A stretch of 64,000 bases of DNA from Streptomyces sp. CA-210063 (GCF_024612015.1 NZ_CP102512.1:5456001-5520000), one strand, 5' to 3'; shown: positions 9,081 through 18,916, numbered from the stretch's first letter. Numbers and translations are program-made. Notes: a model not told the origin generated them from the sequence alone.

Positions 9081-10852
9081 AGCGGCGGCTCCAGCCGGGC
9101 GAGCGCGCGCAACGCTCTCGGGGCGAAGCGGGACAGGAAACGGCCGCCGTGGGCCTCCGGGGTGACGGGGACGACGGCCTGGTTGCGCACGACCGCGCGC
9201 AGGACGGCGTCCGCGACCTTCTCCGGCGGGTAGTTCCGCAGCCCGTACAGCCGTGCGGTCCTCCGCTGCCGGCGCTTCTCCTCCTCCGCGTCGACGCCGG
9301 CGAAGCGCGCGGTCGAGGTGATGTTGGTGTTGACGATGCCCGGGCAGATCGCCGACACCCCGATGCCCTGCCCGGCCAGCTCGGCGCGCAGGCACTCGCT
9401 CAGCATCAGCACGGCCGCCTTGGAGGTGCTGTACGCGGGCAGCGTCCTGGAAGGCAGATACGCGGCGGCCGAGGCGGTGTTGACGATGTGGCCGCCCTGC
9501 CCGCGCTCGGCCATCTGCTTCCCGAAGAGCCGGCAGCCGTGGATCACACCCCACAGATTGACGTCGAGGACCTTCCGCCAGTCCTCCGCGGTGGTGTCGA
9601 GGAAGGACCCCGAGAGCCCGATCCCCGCGTTGTTCACCAGCACGTCCACCACGCCGTACTCGGCGGCGACCTTCTCGGCGAGCTTCTCCATGGCCTGCTC
9701 GTCCGAGACGTCGACCGCCTCCGCCCAGGCCTCGGGAGCGCCGATCAGCCGGGACAATTCCGCGGTGCGGGCCGCTCCTTCGGCGTCCAGGTCGACGGCG
9801 ATCACGCGCGCGCCGGCCTCGGCGAACGCGAAGGCGGTGGCCCGGCCGATTCCGCCGGCCGCGCCGGTGACCAGGACCAACTGCCCGCCGAACCGGTCCG
9901 TGTACTTCCCGGTGGCCATCGGCGCGGGCCGTCCGCCCTCGGTGGCCATGACGAACTCGGTGATCCAGGCGGTCAGTTGGTCGGGCCGTGTGCGCGGGAT
10001 CCAGTGCTTGGCGGGCAGGGTGCGCCGGGTCAGCTGCGGAGCCCACGACTCCAGGTCGTCGTAGAGCTGTTCGGAGATGAACTTGTCTCCCAGGGGCGTG
10101 ATGAGCTGCACGGGCGCGTGCGCGTACGCGTCGTCACGGGGGTGAGCCAGACGGGCTCGCATGTTGTCCCTGTACAGCCACGCCCCGTGCGCGGCGTCCG
10201 TGGGCAGCGAAGGGCTGGGGTAGTCGCCCCGCGGCAGCTTCTCGGCCCGCCGGACCAGGCCGGGCCACCACTTGCCGAGGGGGCCGCGCCAGGCGAGCTC
10301 GGGCAGCACGGGCGTGTGCAGGACGTAGACGTACCACGACTTGGCGCCCTGGCCGAGGAGTTGACCGATCCGGCGCGGGGTCGGGCGCTTCACCCGCCGC
10401 TTGATCCAGTGCCCCAAGTGGTCGAGGGACGGTCCGGACATCGAGGTGAACGACGCGACGCGTCCCTCGGTGCGCTCGACCGTCACGAACTCCCAGCCCT
10501 GCACCGACCCCCAGTCGTGCCCCACCAGGTGCACGGGCCGGTCGGGGCTGACGGCGTCCACGACCGCCAGGAAGTCGTCCGTCAGCTTCTCCAGGGTGAA
10601 CCCGCCGCGCAACGGTTTCGGCGCCGTCGACCCGCCGTGGCCGCGCACGTCGTACAGCACCACGTGGAAGCGCTCCGCGAGCCGTACGGCGACCTCTGAC
10701 CAGACCTCCTTGGTGTCGGGGTAGCCGTGCACGAGCAGGACCGTCGGCTGCCCGGGGTCACCCAGCTCGGCGACGCACAACTCGACTCCGTCCGCCCGCA
10801 CCAGGCGCTCCCGCGCGCCATCGAGCCCTGTCACATGTCCCCCTTCGCTCAT
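9077..10852 (-). CDS. EphD-like alpha/beta hydrolase-SDR fusion
   Basis: 591-residue two-domain protein. Residues about 15-300 form an alpha/beta hydrolase of the epoxide-hydrolase type: HGYPD oxyanion region, GHDWGS nucleophile elbow (Asp) and a C-terminal catalytic His in AKHW. Residues about 315-591 form a short-chain dehydrogenase with the GAAGGIG cofactor loop, NNAG and the YSTSK catalytic pair. The same fusion occurs in mycobacterial EphD and in many Streptomyces. The natural substrate is unknown, perhaps lipid epoxides. ATG 10852 overlaps the stop of the upstream M24 remnant (ATGA), and the stop overlaps the start of the hydrolase (GTGA). Confidence 0.9.
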   Translation of the reverse strand: MSEGGHVTGLDGARERLVRADGVELCVAELGDPGQPTVLLVHGYPDTKEVWSEVAVRLAERFHVVLYDVRGHGGSTAPKPLRGGFTLEKLTDDFLAVVDAVSPDRPVHLVGHDWGSVQGWEFVTVERTEGRVASFTSMSGPSLDHLGHWIKRRVKRPTPRRIGQLLGQGAKSWYVYVLHTPVLPELAWRGPLGKWWPGLVRRAEKLPRGDYPSPSLPTDAAHGAWLYRDNMRARLAHPRDDAYAHAPVQLITPLGDKFISEQLYDDLESWAPQLTRRTLPAKHWIPRTRPDQLTAWITEFVMATEGGRPAPMATGKYTDRFGGQLVLVTGAAGGIGRATAFAFAEAGARVIAVDLDAEGAARTAELSRLIGAPEAWAEAVDVSDEQAMEKLAEKVAAEYGVVDVLVNNAGIGLSGSFLDTTAEDWRKVLDVNLWGVIHGCRLFGKQMAERGQGGHIVNTASAAAYLPSRTLPAYSTSKAAVLMLSECLRAELAGQGIGVSAICPGIVNTNITSTARFAGVDAEEEKRRQRRTARLYGLRNYPPEKVADAVLRAVVRNQAVVPVTPEAHGGRFLSRFAPRALRALARLEPPL

Positions 10853-11223
10853 CGGTATTTCTCCTCCACCCACCGCCGGACACGCGGCAGGTCGTCGTCC
10901 AGCCGGAACGCGCTCTCCCGGGGATCCGCGGAGTCGGTGACGGCCAGGATCTCCTCTCGCTTCGAGGCGGCGATCGGTGGGGAAGAACTGCAGCGGAAGT
11001 TCACGAACGCCGTGCGGTCGCCGAACCAGGCGAAGCGCAGGTGGAACCAGTCCCGCACCCCGCGCTCGCGCAGCCGGCGGCGCTGCATCCGCGCCGCCTC
11101 GCGCTCGGTCACACCCGGCTTCAGCTGGGCCGCGACCTCTTCCCCGCACTCGTACGCGAGGGTCTGCACCTGCCTGAACTCCCGGAGCTCCGCAGCGAGT
11201 CCGCCCGTCCGTGGCGACGTCAT
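10849..11223 (-). pseudogene. Remnant of an M24-family aminopeptidase with internal deletion
   Basis: From ATG 11223 the protein begins like intact Streptomyces M24 peptidases (MTSPRTGGLAAELREFRQ...GVRDWFHLRFAWFGDRTAFVNFR) and ends like them (EEILAVTDSADPRESAFRLDDDLPRVRRW), but the catalytic core between them, roughly 160 residues in relatives as I remember them, is gone. Just after VNFR the bases still encode PLQFFPTDRRLE in a neighbouring frame, showing a few-base deletion, then the large deletion brings the frame back. All metal ligands are lost, so the 124-residue product cannot be a peptidase. It is the first gene of the operon with the EphD-like gene (ATGA overlap). Confidence 0.75.
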
Positions 11224-11269
11224 GTCACTGGCCCACCTGTCTCCATCGACTACGGTCCGTGTTCGCAAG

Positions 11270-11295
11270 GTGACACTGATGAATGTGACAGTGAT
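11270..11295. promoter_or_regulatory. Tandem GTGACA(C/G)TGAT operator-like repeats
   Basis: GTGACACTGAT (11270-11280) and GTGACAGTGAT (11285-11295) are direct repeats with a 15-bp period, 47 bp upstream of the start of the M24 remnant operon. Position and spacing suggest a regulator site or paired promoter element. The rest of the 344-bp divergent spacer (11224-11567) shows no gene. A TAATGT at 11557 lies just ahead of the ABC gene, which may be leaderless. Confidence 0.35.
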
Positions 11296-11567
11296 TGGTG
11301 GCTGCGTCAATAGGAGGGTGCGAGGCCCCTGGAAAACCGGCGGAACGAAGGCAGGGGCGGAGGCGGGCACGAAACGGCGACGTCGGTCGTTCCTCCTCAT
11401 GGCGGCCACTGCCGCGCGGCTCGGGCCCGTCGGTTGTTCGACCTCAGGGTGACCCCTAGGGGGACCGGCGGCTGACGCCCCCTACGGCCCCGTACGACTC
11501 GAGAGTGAGACGCAGACAGCTCTGCGGGGTGACGACTGCGGCGACCCGCGCCCCTAATGTCTAAATC

Positions 11568-12563
11568 GTGACTGTGATCGCGACCGAAAGCCTGAGCAAG
11601 CGGTTCCCGAGGGTGACCGCTCTTGACCGGCTCTCCGTGGACATCGGACCCGGTGTGACGGGACTCGTCGGTGCCAATGGCGCCGGCAAGTCCACACTGA
11701 TCAAGATCCTGCTGGGTCTGTCCCCCGCCTCGGAGGGGCGTGCCGAGGTGCTCGGCCTCGACGTCGCCACCAAAGGCGGCGCCATCCGCGAGCGGGTGGG
11801 GTACATGCCGGAGCACGACTGCCTGCCACCCGACGTCTCGGCCACCGAGTTCGTCGTGCACATGGCCCGCATGTCCGGCCTCCCGCCGACCGCTGCGCGC
11901 GAGCGCACCGCGGACACCCTGCGCCATGTCGGTCTGTACGAGGAGCGGTACCGCCCCATAGGCGGCTACTCCACGGGCATGAAACAGCGGGTGAAGCTCG
12001 CCCAGGCCCTGGTGCACGACCCGCAGCTGGTCTTCCTGGACGAGCCGACCAACGGCCTGGACCCGGTCGGCCGGGACGAGATGCTGGGCCTCATCCGCCG
12101 CATCCACACCGACTTCGGCATCTCGGTCCTGGTCACCTCCCATCTGCTCGGTGAGCTGGAGCGCACCTGCGACCACGTCGTCGTGGTCGACGGCGGCAAG
12201 CTTCTGCGGTCCAGCTCCACCAGGGACTTCACCCAGAGCACGGCGACCCTCGCCGTCGAAGTCACCGACAGTGACGAACATCCCGACGGCACCGGCGCGC
12301 TGCGCGAGGCCCTCCACGCGCGCGGCGTGACCGTCTCCGACGGCAGCGGCCTCCCGGGCGCCGGGCACATCCTGCTCCTCACCGCCCAGGGCGAGGAGAC
12401 CTACGACCTGGTCCGCGACCTCGTCGCCGACCTGGGCCTCGGCCTGGTCCGCATGGAGCAGCGCAGGCACCACATCGCCGAGGTCTTCACGGACAACGAC
12501 GAACAGACGGGCACCCGGAGCGCCCAGGACGCACGGAAGGAGGCGGTCGGCCATGGCGGTTGA
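11568..12563 (+). CDS. ABC transporter ATP-binding protein (first pair)
   Basis: Cytoplasmic ATPase subunit of an ABC-2-type exporter, 331 residues. Walker A GANGAGKST, signature YSTGMKQRVKLAQALVHDP, Walker B LVFLDEPTNGLDP and the H-loop region are intact. The C-terminal ~100 residues are a regulatory tail. GTG start at 11568 has no ribosome-binding site and follows TAATGT closely, consistent with leaderless translation. It overlaps the permease gene by 11 bp. With the next three genes it forms a four-gene operon encoding two ATPase-permease pairs. The substrate is unknown. Confidence 0.92.
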   Translation: MTVIATESLSKRFPRVTALDRLSVDIGPGVTGLVGANGAGKSTLIKILLGLSPASEGRAEVLGLDVATKGGAIRERVGYMPEHDCLPPDVSATEFVVHMARMSGLPPTAARERTADTLRHVGLYEERYRPIGGYSTGMKQRVKLAQALVHDPQLVFLDEPTNGLDPVGRDEMLGLIRRIHTDFGISVLVTSHLLGELERTCDHVVVVDGGKLLRSSSTRDFTQSTATLAVEVTDSDEHPDGTGALREALHARGVTVSDGSGLPGAGHILLLTAQGEETYDLVRDLVADLGLGLVRMEQRRHHIAEVFTDNDEQTGTRSAQDARKEAVGHGG

Positions 12564-13491
12564 GCAGCACGGTGCACAGGCATCGGCCCTCACCGGTGGA
12601 CAGCCCGCACGCGCGGGCGAACAGAGCCGCATCCACAACATCGGATACCGCTCCTACGACGGCCCCCGCCTGGGCCGTGCATATGCCCGCCGTTCCCTGT
12701 ACTCGCAGTCCCTGCGTGGCGCGTACGGGCTGGGCCGCTCGGCCAAGTCCAAGGTGCTGCCCATGCTGCTCTTCGCGGTGATGTGCGTACCGGCGGCCAT
12801 CATGGTGGCGGTCTCGGTCGCCACCCAGGCCAACGACCTGCCCATCAAGTACACCGACTACGCGGTCATCATGCAGGCTGTCATCGGCCTCTACGTCGCC
12901 TCCCAGGCACCGCAGTCCGTCTCGCGCGACCTGCGCTTCAAGACGGTCCCGCTGTACTTCTCGCGACCGATCGAGACCGCCGACTACGTCCGCGCGAAGT
13001 TCGCGGCGCTGACCTCGGCGCTCTTCGTCCTCACCGCGGTCCCCCTGCTCGTGCTCTATGTGGGCGCGCTGCTGGCCAAGCTCGACTTCACCGACCAGAC
13101 CAAGGGATTCGCGCAGGGACTGGTGTCCGTGGCACTGCTGTCGCTCCTCTTCGCCGGCATCGGCCTGGTGATCTCGGCGGTCACCCCGCGCCGCGGCTTC
13201 GGCATCGCGGCCGTCATCGCCGTGCTGACCATCTCCTACGGGGCCGTGTCCGTCGTCCAGGCCATCGCCGATGTGCAGTCCAGCACCGAAGCGGTGCCCT
13301 GGCTCGGCCTCTTCTCGCCGATCACGCTGATAGACGGTGTACAGACCGCCTTCCTGGGCGCCACCTCCGCCTTTCCCGGCGGACACGGCCCCTCCAGCGG
13401 GCAGGGAGTCGTCTATCTCCTCGTCGTCCTGGGTCTCATCGCCGGCTCCTACGGCCTGCTGATGCGCCGCTACCGAAAGGTCGGGCTGTGA
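12553..13491 (+). CDS. ABC-2 type permease (first pair)
   Basis: 312-residue membrane component partnered with the ATPase immediately upstream. Several hydrophobic segments are visible, for example around VLPMLLFAVMCVPAAIMVAVSV, a long segment in SALFVLTAVPLLVLYVGALL, and LLSLLFAGIGLVISAV. The N-terminus is hydrophilic (about 60 residues, including IHNIGYRSYDGPRLG, a conserved entry motif of this family). Start overlaps the preceding gene by 11 bp and the stop overlaps the next start (GTGA), showing translational coupling. Confidence 0.88.
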   Translation: MAVEQHGAQASALTGGQPARAGEQSRIHNIGYRSYDGPRLGRAYARRSLYSQSLRGAYGLGRSAKSKVLPMLLFAVMCVPAAIMVAVSVATQANDLPIKYTDYAVIMQAVIGLYVASQAPQSVSRDLRFKTVPLYFSRPIETADYVRAKFAALTSALFVLTAVPLLVLYVGALLAKLDFTDQTKGFAQGLVSVALLSLLFAGIGLVISAVTPRRGFGIAAVIAVLTISYGAVSVVQAIADVQSSTEAVPWLGLFSPITLIDGVQTAFLGATSAFPGGHGPSSGQGVVYLLVVLGLIAGSYGLLMRRYRKVGL

Positions 13492-14399
13492 CCACGCTCA
13501 ACATCGACCACGTCTCACGCTGGTTCGGCAACGTGGTGGCGGTCAACGACGTCACGATGACGATCGGCCCCGGCGTCACCGGCCTCCTCGGCCCGAACGG
13601 CGCCGGCAAGTCCACCCTCATCAACATGATGGGCGGCTTCCTCGCCCCCTCAACGGGCTCCGTCACGCTCGACGGCAAACCGGTGTGGCGCAACGAGCAG
13701 ATCTACAAGCACATCGGCATCGTCCCCGAGCGCGAGGCGATGTACGACTTCCTCACGGGCCGCGAATTCGTCGTCGCCAACGCCGAGTTGCACGGCCTCG
13801 GGGCGAAGGCCGCCCAGCGGGCGCTCGCCACGGTGGAGATGGAGTACGCGCAGGACCGCAAGATCTCGACGTACTCCAAGGGCATGCGCCAGCGCGTGAA
13901 GATGGCGTCCGCCCTGGTCCACGAACCGTCCCTGCTCCTGCTGGACGAGCCGTTCAACGGCATGGACCCGCGCCAGCGCATGCAGCTCATGGATCTGCTG
14001 CGGCGCATGGGCGACGAGGGCCGCACGGTTCTGTTCTCGTCCCACATCCTCGAAGAGGTCGAGCAGTTGGCGGCCCACATCGAGGTGATCGTCGCCGGAC
14101 GGCACGCGGCGAGCGGCGACTTCCGGCGCATCCGCCGCCTGATGACCGACCGCCCGCACCGCTACCTGGTGCGCTCCAGCGACGACCGTGCCCTGGCCGC
14201 CGCGCTGATCGCCGACCCGTCGACCGCCGGGATCGAAGTGGACCTGGCCGAGGGCGCGTTGCGCGTCCAGGCCGTCGACTTCGGCCGGTTCACGACCCTG
14301 TTGCCGAGGGTGGCCCGGGACCATGGCATCCGTCTGTTGACGGTCTCGCCGTCGGACGAGTCCCTCGAGTCCGTCTTCTCGTATCTCGTCGCGGCGTAG
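13488..14399 (+). CDS. ABC transporter ATP-binding protein (second pair)
   Basis: Second ATPase subunit of the quartet, 303 residues, clearly related to the first. Walker A GPNGAGKST, signature YSKGMRQRVKMASALVHEP and Walker B LLLDEPFNGMDP are intact. Start GTG 13488 overlaps the stop of the first permease by four bases. The second permease starts 10 bp downstream. The parallel arrangement suggests duplication of an ATPase-permease pair followed by specialisation, perhaps forming one heteromeric exporter. Confidence 0.92.
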   Translation: MTTLNIDHVSRWFGNVVAVNDVTMTIGPGVTGLLGPNGAGKSTLINMMGGFLAPSTGSVTLDGKPVWRNEQIYKHIGIVPEREAMYDFLTGREFVVANAELHGLGAKAAQRALATVEMEYAQDRKISTYSKGMRQRVKMASALVHEPSLLLLDEPFNGMDPRQRMQLMDLLRRMGDEGRTVLFSSHILEEVEQLAAHIEVIVAGRHAASGDFRRIRRLMTDRPHRYLVRSSDDRALAAALIADPSTAGIEVDLAEGALRVQAVDFGRFTTLLPRVARDHGIRLLTVSPSDESLESVFSYLVAA

Positions 14400-14409
14400 G
14401 AGGCCGAAG

Positions 14410-15129
14410 ATGTACGACCCCACAGTCGCCCGGCTCACCTACCGGGCTCTGCTCGGCCGCCGTCGGGCCCTCATCCTCAGCGCGCTGCCCGCCCTGCTGA
14501 TCGTGCTGTCCGTGGCCGTGCGCGTCCTGAGCGGCGCCGACGACCAAGTGGCCGCGGACCTGCTCGGCGGATTCGCCCTCGCCACGATGGTGCCGATCAT
14601 CGGCGTCATCGCGGGAACGGGCGCGATCGGGCCGGAGATCGACGACGGCTCGGTGGTGTATCTGCTGGCCAAGCCGGTGAAGCGGTCGACGATCATCTGC
14701 ACGAAGCTGATCGTGGCGATCGCCGTGACCATGGCGTTCTCGGCCATACCGACACTGCTCGCGGGCCTGATCCTGAACGGCAACGGACAGCAGATCGCGG
14801 TCGCCTACACGGTGGCGGCGCTGGTCGCCTCGATCGCGTACGCGGCGATGTTCCTGCTCCTCGGGACGGTCACCCGGCACGCGGTCGTCTTCGGGCTCGT
14901 CTACGCGCTCGTCTGGGAGACGCTCTTCGGGTCCCTGGTGGACGGCGCGCGCACGCTCAGCGTCCAGCAGTGGGCGCTCGCCGTCGCCCAGAAGGTCACC
15001 GACGGCGGCCTCGTGACGTCCGATGTGGGGCTGCCGACCGCGGTGGTCCTGCTGACGGTCGTCACCGCGGGTGCGACCTGGTACGCGGGGCAGAAGCTGC
15101 GGACGCTGAAGCTGGCCGGCGAGGAGTGA
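14410..15129 (+). CDS. ABC-2 type permease (second pair)
   Basis: 239-residue polytopic membrane protein. Hydrophobic segments are evident near ALILSALPALLIVLSVAV, FALATMVPIIGVIAGTGAIG, AIAVTMAFSAIPTLLAGLIL, VAALVASIAYAAMFLLLG and TAVVLLTVVTAGATW. The IGPEIDDGSVVYLLAKPVKRS loop is typical of ABC-2 permeases that resemble NosY/YhaP proteins. An AGGAGG-like site precedes the ATG at 14410. It is the last gene of the operon, followed by a terminator-like hairpin. Confidence 0.88.
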   Translation: MYDPTVARLTYRALLGRRRALILSALPALLIVLSVAVRVLSGADDQVAADLLGGFALATMVPIIGVIAGTGAIGPEIDDGSVVYLLAKPVKRSTIICTKLIVAIAVTMAFSAIPTLLAGLILNGNGQQIAVAYTVAALVASIAYAAMFLLLGTVTRHAVVFGLVYALVWETLFGSLVDGARTLSVQQWALAVAQKVTDGGLVTSDVGLPTAVVLLTVVTAGATWYAGQKLRTLKLAGEE

Positions 15130-15135
15130 CGGAAC

Positions 15136-15160
15136 CCTCCGGGGCGGCCCGCCCTGGAGG
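15136..15160 (+). terminator. Hairpin terminator after ABC operon
   Basis: CCTCC plus GGGCG at 15136-15146 pair with CGCCC and GGAGG at 15150-15160, with one G-T pair and a tiny loop. It lies 7 bp past the last permease stop. No T-run, as usual in Streptomyces. Confidence 0.45.
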
Positions 15161-15274
15161 ACCACCCCTCTTGATCTTGACCGGGGCTTCACGCCCGTCC
15201 AAGCACACTGGGCGAGGCGAAACGACCGGGCATACACGGCCATGAAGGGCGGCCAGGAGGCGGGAGGAACGGGG

Positions 15275-15739
15275 ATGGCAGCGGAGGTGTCGCCCGACGG
15301 CGGCGAGGCGCAGGGCAGGGTGACGGAGGGTACGGCCGAGGCCGGAGCGCACCCCAGGCCTGGCCTGGCCGCCGGGGCCGGAGTCGGGGCAGGCTCCGGG
15401 ACGGGGTTGGGCGCCGGGGCCGGAGTCGGAGTGGGCTCCGGGGCCGTATCGGGTGCCGGGGGTGGACCGGCTGACGAGGCCGGAGCCGGATCCATGTCGG
15501 GGCCCGGGCCCGAGCCCGCGGCCGGTGACGGGGGCGCGGGCGGGGATGGCTGGGACGGCCTCGTCCTGGACGATGACTTCATACGGTCCGCCGAGACGGC
15601 TGAGCCGTCGGCGCGGGCGCGGATGCTCGCGGCGCGCTGGCGGCAGCAGGCACCCGATCCCCAGCCCTGGCGGTCGGACGAGCCGCCCGCCGGGTGGTTC
15701 TTCAGCAAGGCTCGACGACGCAGGTGGCGCCGCCGGTGA
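15275..15739 (+). CDS. Conserved hypothetical protein with Gly/Ala-rich N-terminus
   Basis: No function recognised. The ATG at 15275 is preferred over the one at 15242 because GGGAGG lies 7 nt ahead of it. The first ~95 residues are low-complexity Gly/Ala/Ser/Pro, encoded by GCCGGGGCCGGAGTCGG-like near-repeats. The C-terminal ~55 residues are the conserved-looking part: LVLDDDFIRSAETAEPSARARMLAARW followed by an Arg-rich basic end. No membrane helix or signal peptide. A short helical, basic tail might bind nucleic acid, but that is only a guess. It lies between the ABC operon and tRNA-Ser. Confidence 0.65.
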   Translation: MAAEVSPDGGEAQGRVTEGTAEAGAHPRPGLAAGAGVGAGSGTGLGAGAGVGVGSGAVSGAGGGPADEAGAGSMSGPGPEPAAGDGGAGGDGWDGLVLDDDFIRSAETAEPSARARMLAARWRQQAPDPQPWRSDEPPAGWFFSKARRRRWRRR

Positions 15740-16023
15740 CCGCGTCGCGCGGCGGACAGTCGTGCGGTGGATATTCGGTGGCGTGCAACTCGGCTGCCGG
15801 GCACAGTGGTTGATGTCCGGGCCGCCGGGTCGAGCCGGCGCCATGTTCTGGGAGAGGAGCCAGGCGATGCTGTCCTTCAGGCGCAGTACGTCGAGTTCCC
15901 GACAGGGCAGCGCACGGCGGGCTCCGGAGTAGTTACCCCTCCGTCGAGTCCGTCCCCCCAGCGGGGAGTTGCCCGGGGCGGCCGCTTCGAGCGCGCGAAT
16001 CGCTTCGCGTGGGCCGCCCACCC

Positions 16024-16107
<84 letters not shown>

Positions 16108-16275
16108 CCGTTTCGCTGTCGCTGTGACTTGGCCGGATTCTTGGGCTGGGGGTACGTGTACGGAGGCTCACAGGGCTGTGCTGGGCCTCGGGGGCGTTCT
16201 TGAGGGTCCCCGGCGGTGGTGTGTCGGCCGGGGAGGGGTTTCGCTCACCGGCGCCGGCAGGGCGCCGCCTGCGCC

Positions 16276-16327
16276 CACCCGTGCCCGCCACCCGTGCCCG
16301 CCACCCGTACCCGCCACCCGTACCCGC
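16276..16327. repeat. Four 13-bp tandem repeats
   Basis: CACCCGTGCCCGC twice followed by CACCCGTACCCGC twice, head to tail. They lie in the 440-bp spacer 16108-16547 between tRNA-Ser and the HAD gene, which otherwise shows no convincing gene; a 121-codon minus-strand frame across it contains the repeats and has no recognisable domain. Confidence 0.7.
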
Positions 16328-16547
16328 CCACCCCTGCCGCCCCAGCGGCACGACTGCCCGCAGATGGGGGGCGGCCAAGTGGAGAGCCACCCCGCGGCTG
16401 AGCCGCTGGTTCCGGTTCCGCCCGCTACGGCGCCTCTCGGAGTCGTCGGCTCCCACCAGATCGGTAGCCCGTGGATGAACTCCCTGTAGTGCCGGCCGAC
16501 CTCCGGCCGACGTCGTTTCGCCGGGTCGCACACCGTTCGCCCGGCTT

Positions 16548-17429
16548 CTAGTTGAGCAAGCGGTCCAGTACCTCGGCGATGCCGTCGTCCTCGTTGGAGG
16601 AGGTCACTTCGTCGGCGATCGCCTTGAGGGCGGGGTGGGCGTTGGCCATGGCCACGCTGTGGGTGGACCAGGTGAACATGGGGATGTCGTTGGGCATGTC
16701 GCCGAAGGCGATGGTGTCGGTGCGTTTCGCGCCGAGGCGGCGGGCGGCGAGGGAGAGACCGGTGGCCTTGGTGAGGCCGAGGGGGAGCAGTTCGACGATC
16801 CCCTCGCCGGCCATGGCGACGGTGACGAAGCCGCCGGCGGCCTGACGGGCGGCTTCGGCGAGTTCGTCGGAGGTCAGGGTGGGGTGCTGTATGTAGATCT
16901 TGTTCAGCGGGGCCGCCCAGAGGTCGGACACGTCCGTGAGCGGAATGGTGGGGAGCGAGCCGTGCAGGGCGTACCCGGCGCCGACGAGTATCTCGCCCTC
17001 CAGTCCCGCGCGGCTGGCAGCCAGGCGCAGTGGGCCGGTCTCCGCCTCGATCTTGGCGAGGGCCACGGCGGCGAGCTGCCGGTCCAGGGTGACGGCGGTG
17101 AGCAGACGGTGCTCTGCGGCGTCGTAGACCTGTGCGCCCTGGCCGCAGACGGCCAGTCCCCGGTAGCCGAGATCGTCGAGGATGTGGCGGGTCCAGGGGA
17201 CGGCCCGGCCGGTGACGACGATGTGGGCGGCGCCCGCCGCGGTGGCCGCGGCGAGCGCCTCACGGGTGCGCCGGGAGACCGACTCGTCGGAGCGCAGGAG
17301 CGTTCCGTCGAGGTCGGTCGCGATCAGCTTGTACGGGAAGCCCGAGGCAACCTCGGACGACTCCGACACCTTGGGTTTCCCGGAGTCGGGGGAGTCGGCG
17401 GGGTCCCCGGCGGCAGCCGCTGCGCTCAC
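16548..17429 (-). CDS. Cof-type HAD phosphatase (paralogue)
   Basis: HAD superfamily hydrolase, 293 residues, parallel to the one at 4445-5323: DLDGTLL nucleophile motif near residue 38, IVVTGR motif II and [11 protein letters not shown] motif IV are all present. A Ser/Pro/Asp-rich N-terminal leader of about 30 residues precedes the domain. Substrate unknown. ATG 17429 overlaps the serS stop by four bases (ATGA), so it is translationally coupled to serS, an arrangement that I recall is conserved in Streptomyces. Confidence 0.9.
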   Translation of the reverse strand: MSAAAAAGDPADSPDSGKPKVSESSEVASGFPYKLIATDLDGTLLRSDESVSRRTREALAAATAAGAAHIVVTGRAVPWTRHILDDLGYRGLAVCGQGAQVYDAAEHRLLTAVTLDRQLAAVALAKIEAETGPLRLAASRAGLEGEILVGAGYALHGSLPTIPLTDVSDLWAAPLNKIYIQHPTLTSDELAEAARQAAGGFVTVAMAGEGIVELLPLGLTKATGLSLAARRLGAKRTDTIAFGDMPNDIPMFTWSTHSVAMANAHPALKAIADEVTSSNEDDGIAEVLDRLLN

Positions 17430-18703
17430 TTGGCTACCGGCTCCAGCACCTCGCGGCCGCCCAGGTACGGGCGCAGGACCTCGGGGACGCGGACGGAGCC
17501 GTCGGCCTGCTGGTGGTTCTCCAGGATCGCCACGATCGTGCGCGGGACGGCGCAGAGGGTGCCGTTGAGCGTCGCCAGCGGCTTGACCTGCTTGCCGTCA
17601 CGGACGCGGATCGACAGGCGGCGCGACTGGAACTCCGTGCAGTCGGAGGTCGAGGTCAGCTCGCGGTACTTGCCCTGGGTCGGGATCCACGCCTCGCAGT
17701 CGAACTTGCGCGAGGCCGAGGAGCCGAGGTCGGCGGAGGCGACGTCGATGACCCGGAACGGCAGTTCCAGCGACGTGAGCCACTGCTTCTCCCAGTCCAG
17801 CAGGCGCTGGTGCTCGGCCTGCGAGTCCTCCGGCGCGACGTACGAGAACATCTCGACCTTGTCGAACTGGTGGACGCGGAAGATGCCGCGGGTGTCCTTG
17901 CCGTGCGAACCGGCCTCGCGGCGGAAGCAGGGGGAGAAGCCCGCGTAGCGCAGGGGGAGGCGGTCGGCGTCGAGGATCTCGTCCATGTGGTACGCCGCCA
18001 GCGCGACCTCGGAGGTGCCGACCAGGTACAGGTCGTCCTTGTCGAGGTGGTAGACGTCCTGGGCGGCCTGGCCGAGGAAGCCGGTGCCGGCCATCGACTG
18101 CGGGCGGACCAGCGCCGGGGTCAGCATCGGGGTGAATCCGGCCGCGGTGGCCTGGGCGATCGCCGCGTTGACCAGGGCGAGTTCGAGGAGGGCGCCGACG
18201 CCCGTCAGGAAGTAGAAGCGCGAGCCGGAGACCTTGGCGCCGCGCTCGGTGTCGATGGCGCCGAGGATCGTGCCGAGCTCCAGGTGGTCCTTCGGCTCGA
18301 AGCCCTCGGCCGTGAAGTCGCGGATCTCGCCGTGCGTCTCCAGCGTGACGAAGTCCTCCTCGCCGCCGACGGGGACGTCGGGGTGCACGAGGTTGCCGAG
18401 CTGGAGGAGGAGCTCCTGGGTCTCGGCGGCGGCCGCGTCGCGCTCGGCGTCGGCGACCTTAACGTCGGCCGCGAGCTGGCTCGCCTTCTTCAGCAGCTCG
18501 GCCTTCTCGTCAGCCGAGGCCTTGGGGATCAGCTTGCCGAGCGACTTCTGCTCGGCGCGGAGCTCGTCGAAGCGGACGCCGGAGGACCTGCGCCGCTCGT
18601 CGGCGGACAGGAGGGAGTCGACGAGCGCGACGTCCTCTCCACGGGCGCGCTGGGACGCGCGCACACGGTCGGGGTCCTCACGGAGCAGGCGAAGGTCAAT
18701 CAC
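17426..18703 (-). CDS. serS: Seryl-tRNA synthetase
   Basis: Class II aminoacyl-tRNA synthetase charging tRNA-Ser, 425 residues, normal length. The N-terminal ~110 residues are the long antiparallel coiled-coil arm that grips the tRNA-Ser variable arm ([16 protein letters not shown]... [17 protein letters not shown]). Class II motifs: motif 2 [21 protein letters not shown] and motif 3 [18 protein letters not shown]. Two serine tRNAs are in the same window (16024 and 51830). It is preceded by a long spacer rich in DnaA boxes. Confidence 0.98.
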   Translation of the reverse strand: MIDLRLLREDPDRVRASQRARGEDVALVDSLLSADERRRSSGVRFDELRAEQKSLGKLIPKASADEKAELLKKASQLAADVKVADAERDAAAAETQELLLQLGNLVHPDVPVGGEEDFVTLETHGEIRDFTAEGFEPKDHLELGTILGAIDTERGAKVSGSRFYFLTGVGALLELALVNAAIAQATAAGFTPMLTPALVRPQSMAGTGFLGQAAQDVYHLDKDDLYLVGTSEVALAAYHMDEILDADRLPLRYAGFSPCFRREAGSHGKDTRGIFRVHQFDKVEMFSYVAPEDSQAEHQRLLDWEKQWLTSLELPFRVIDVASADLGSSASRKFDCEAWIPTQGKYRELTSTSDCTEFQSRRLSIRVRDGKQVKPLATLNGTLCAVPRTIVAILENHQQADGSVRVPEVLRPYLGGREVLEPVAK

Positions 18704-18916
18704 CCCTCAAGGCTACCGGTGCGTGGTTCCGGCCCACGACTTGAATTCGTTGTACGCCGCTTCTATGGCGATGTGAACCAAATGTCGACGGTGGTGGCAG
18801 ATGCCCGTGGGCGTCGAGGAAAGTCAACGAATTGGGGTCAGACACCCTGAAAGGGGACACGGATGTGGCGCCTGATTGACTCGACTCCCTTGTGGCATAA
18901 GGGACTTGGGGATCGG

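Noticed and set aside
16168..16533. A 121-codon minus-strand frame between tRNA-Ser and the HAD gene
   Set aside because: Made largely of the 13-bp tandem repeats and Pro/Arg/Gly codons; no ribosome site or family match I can see.
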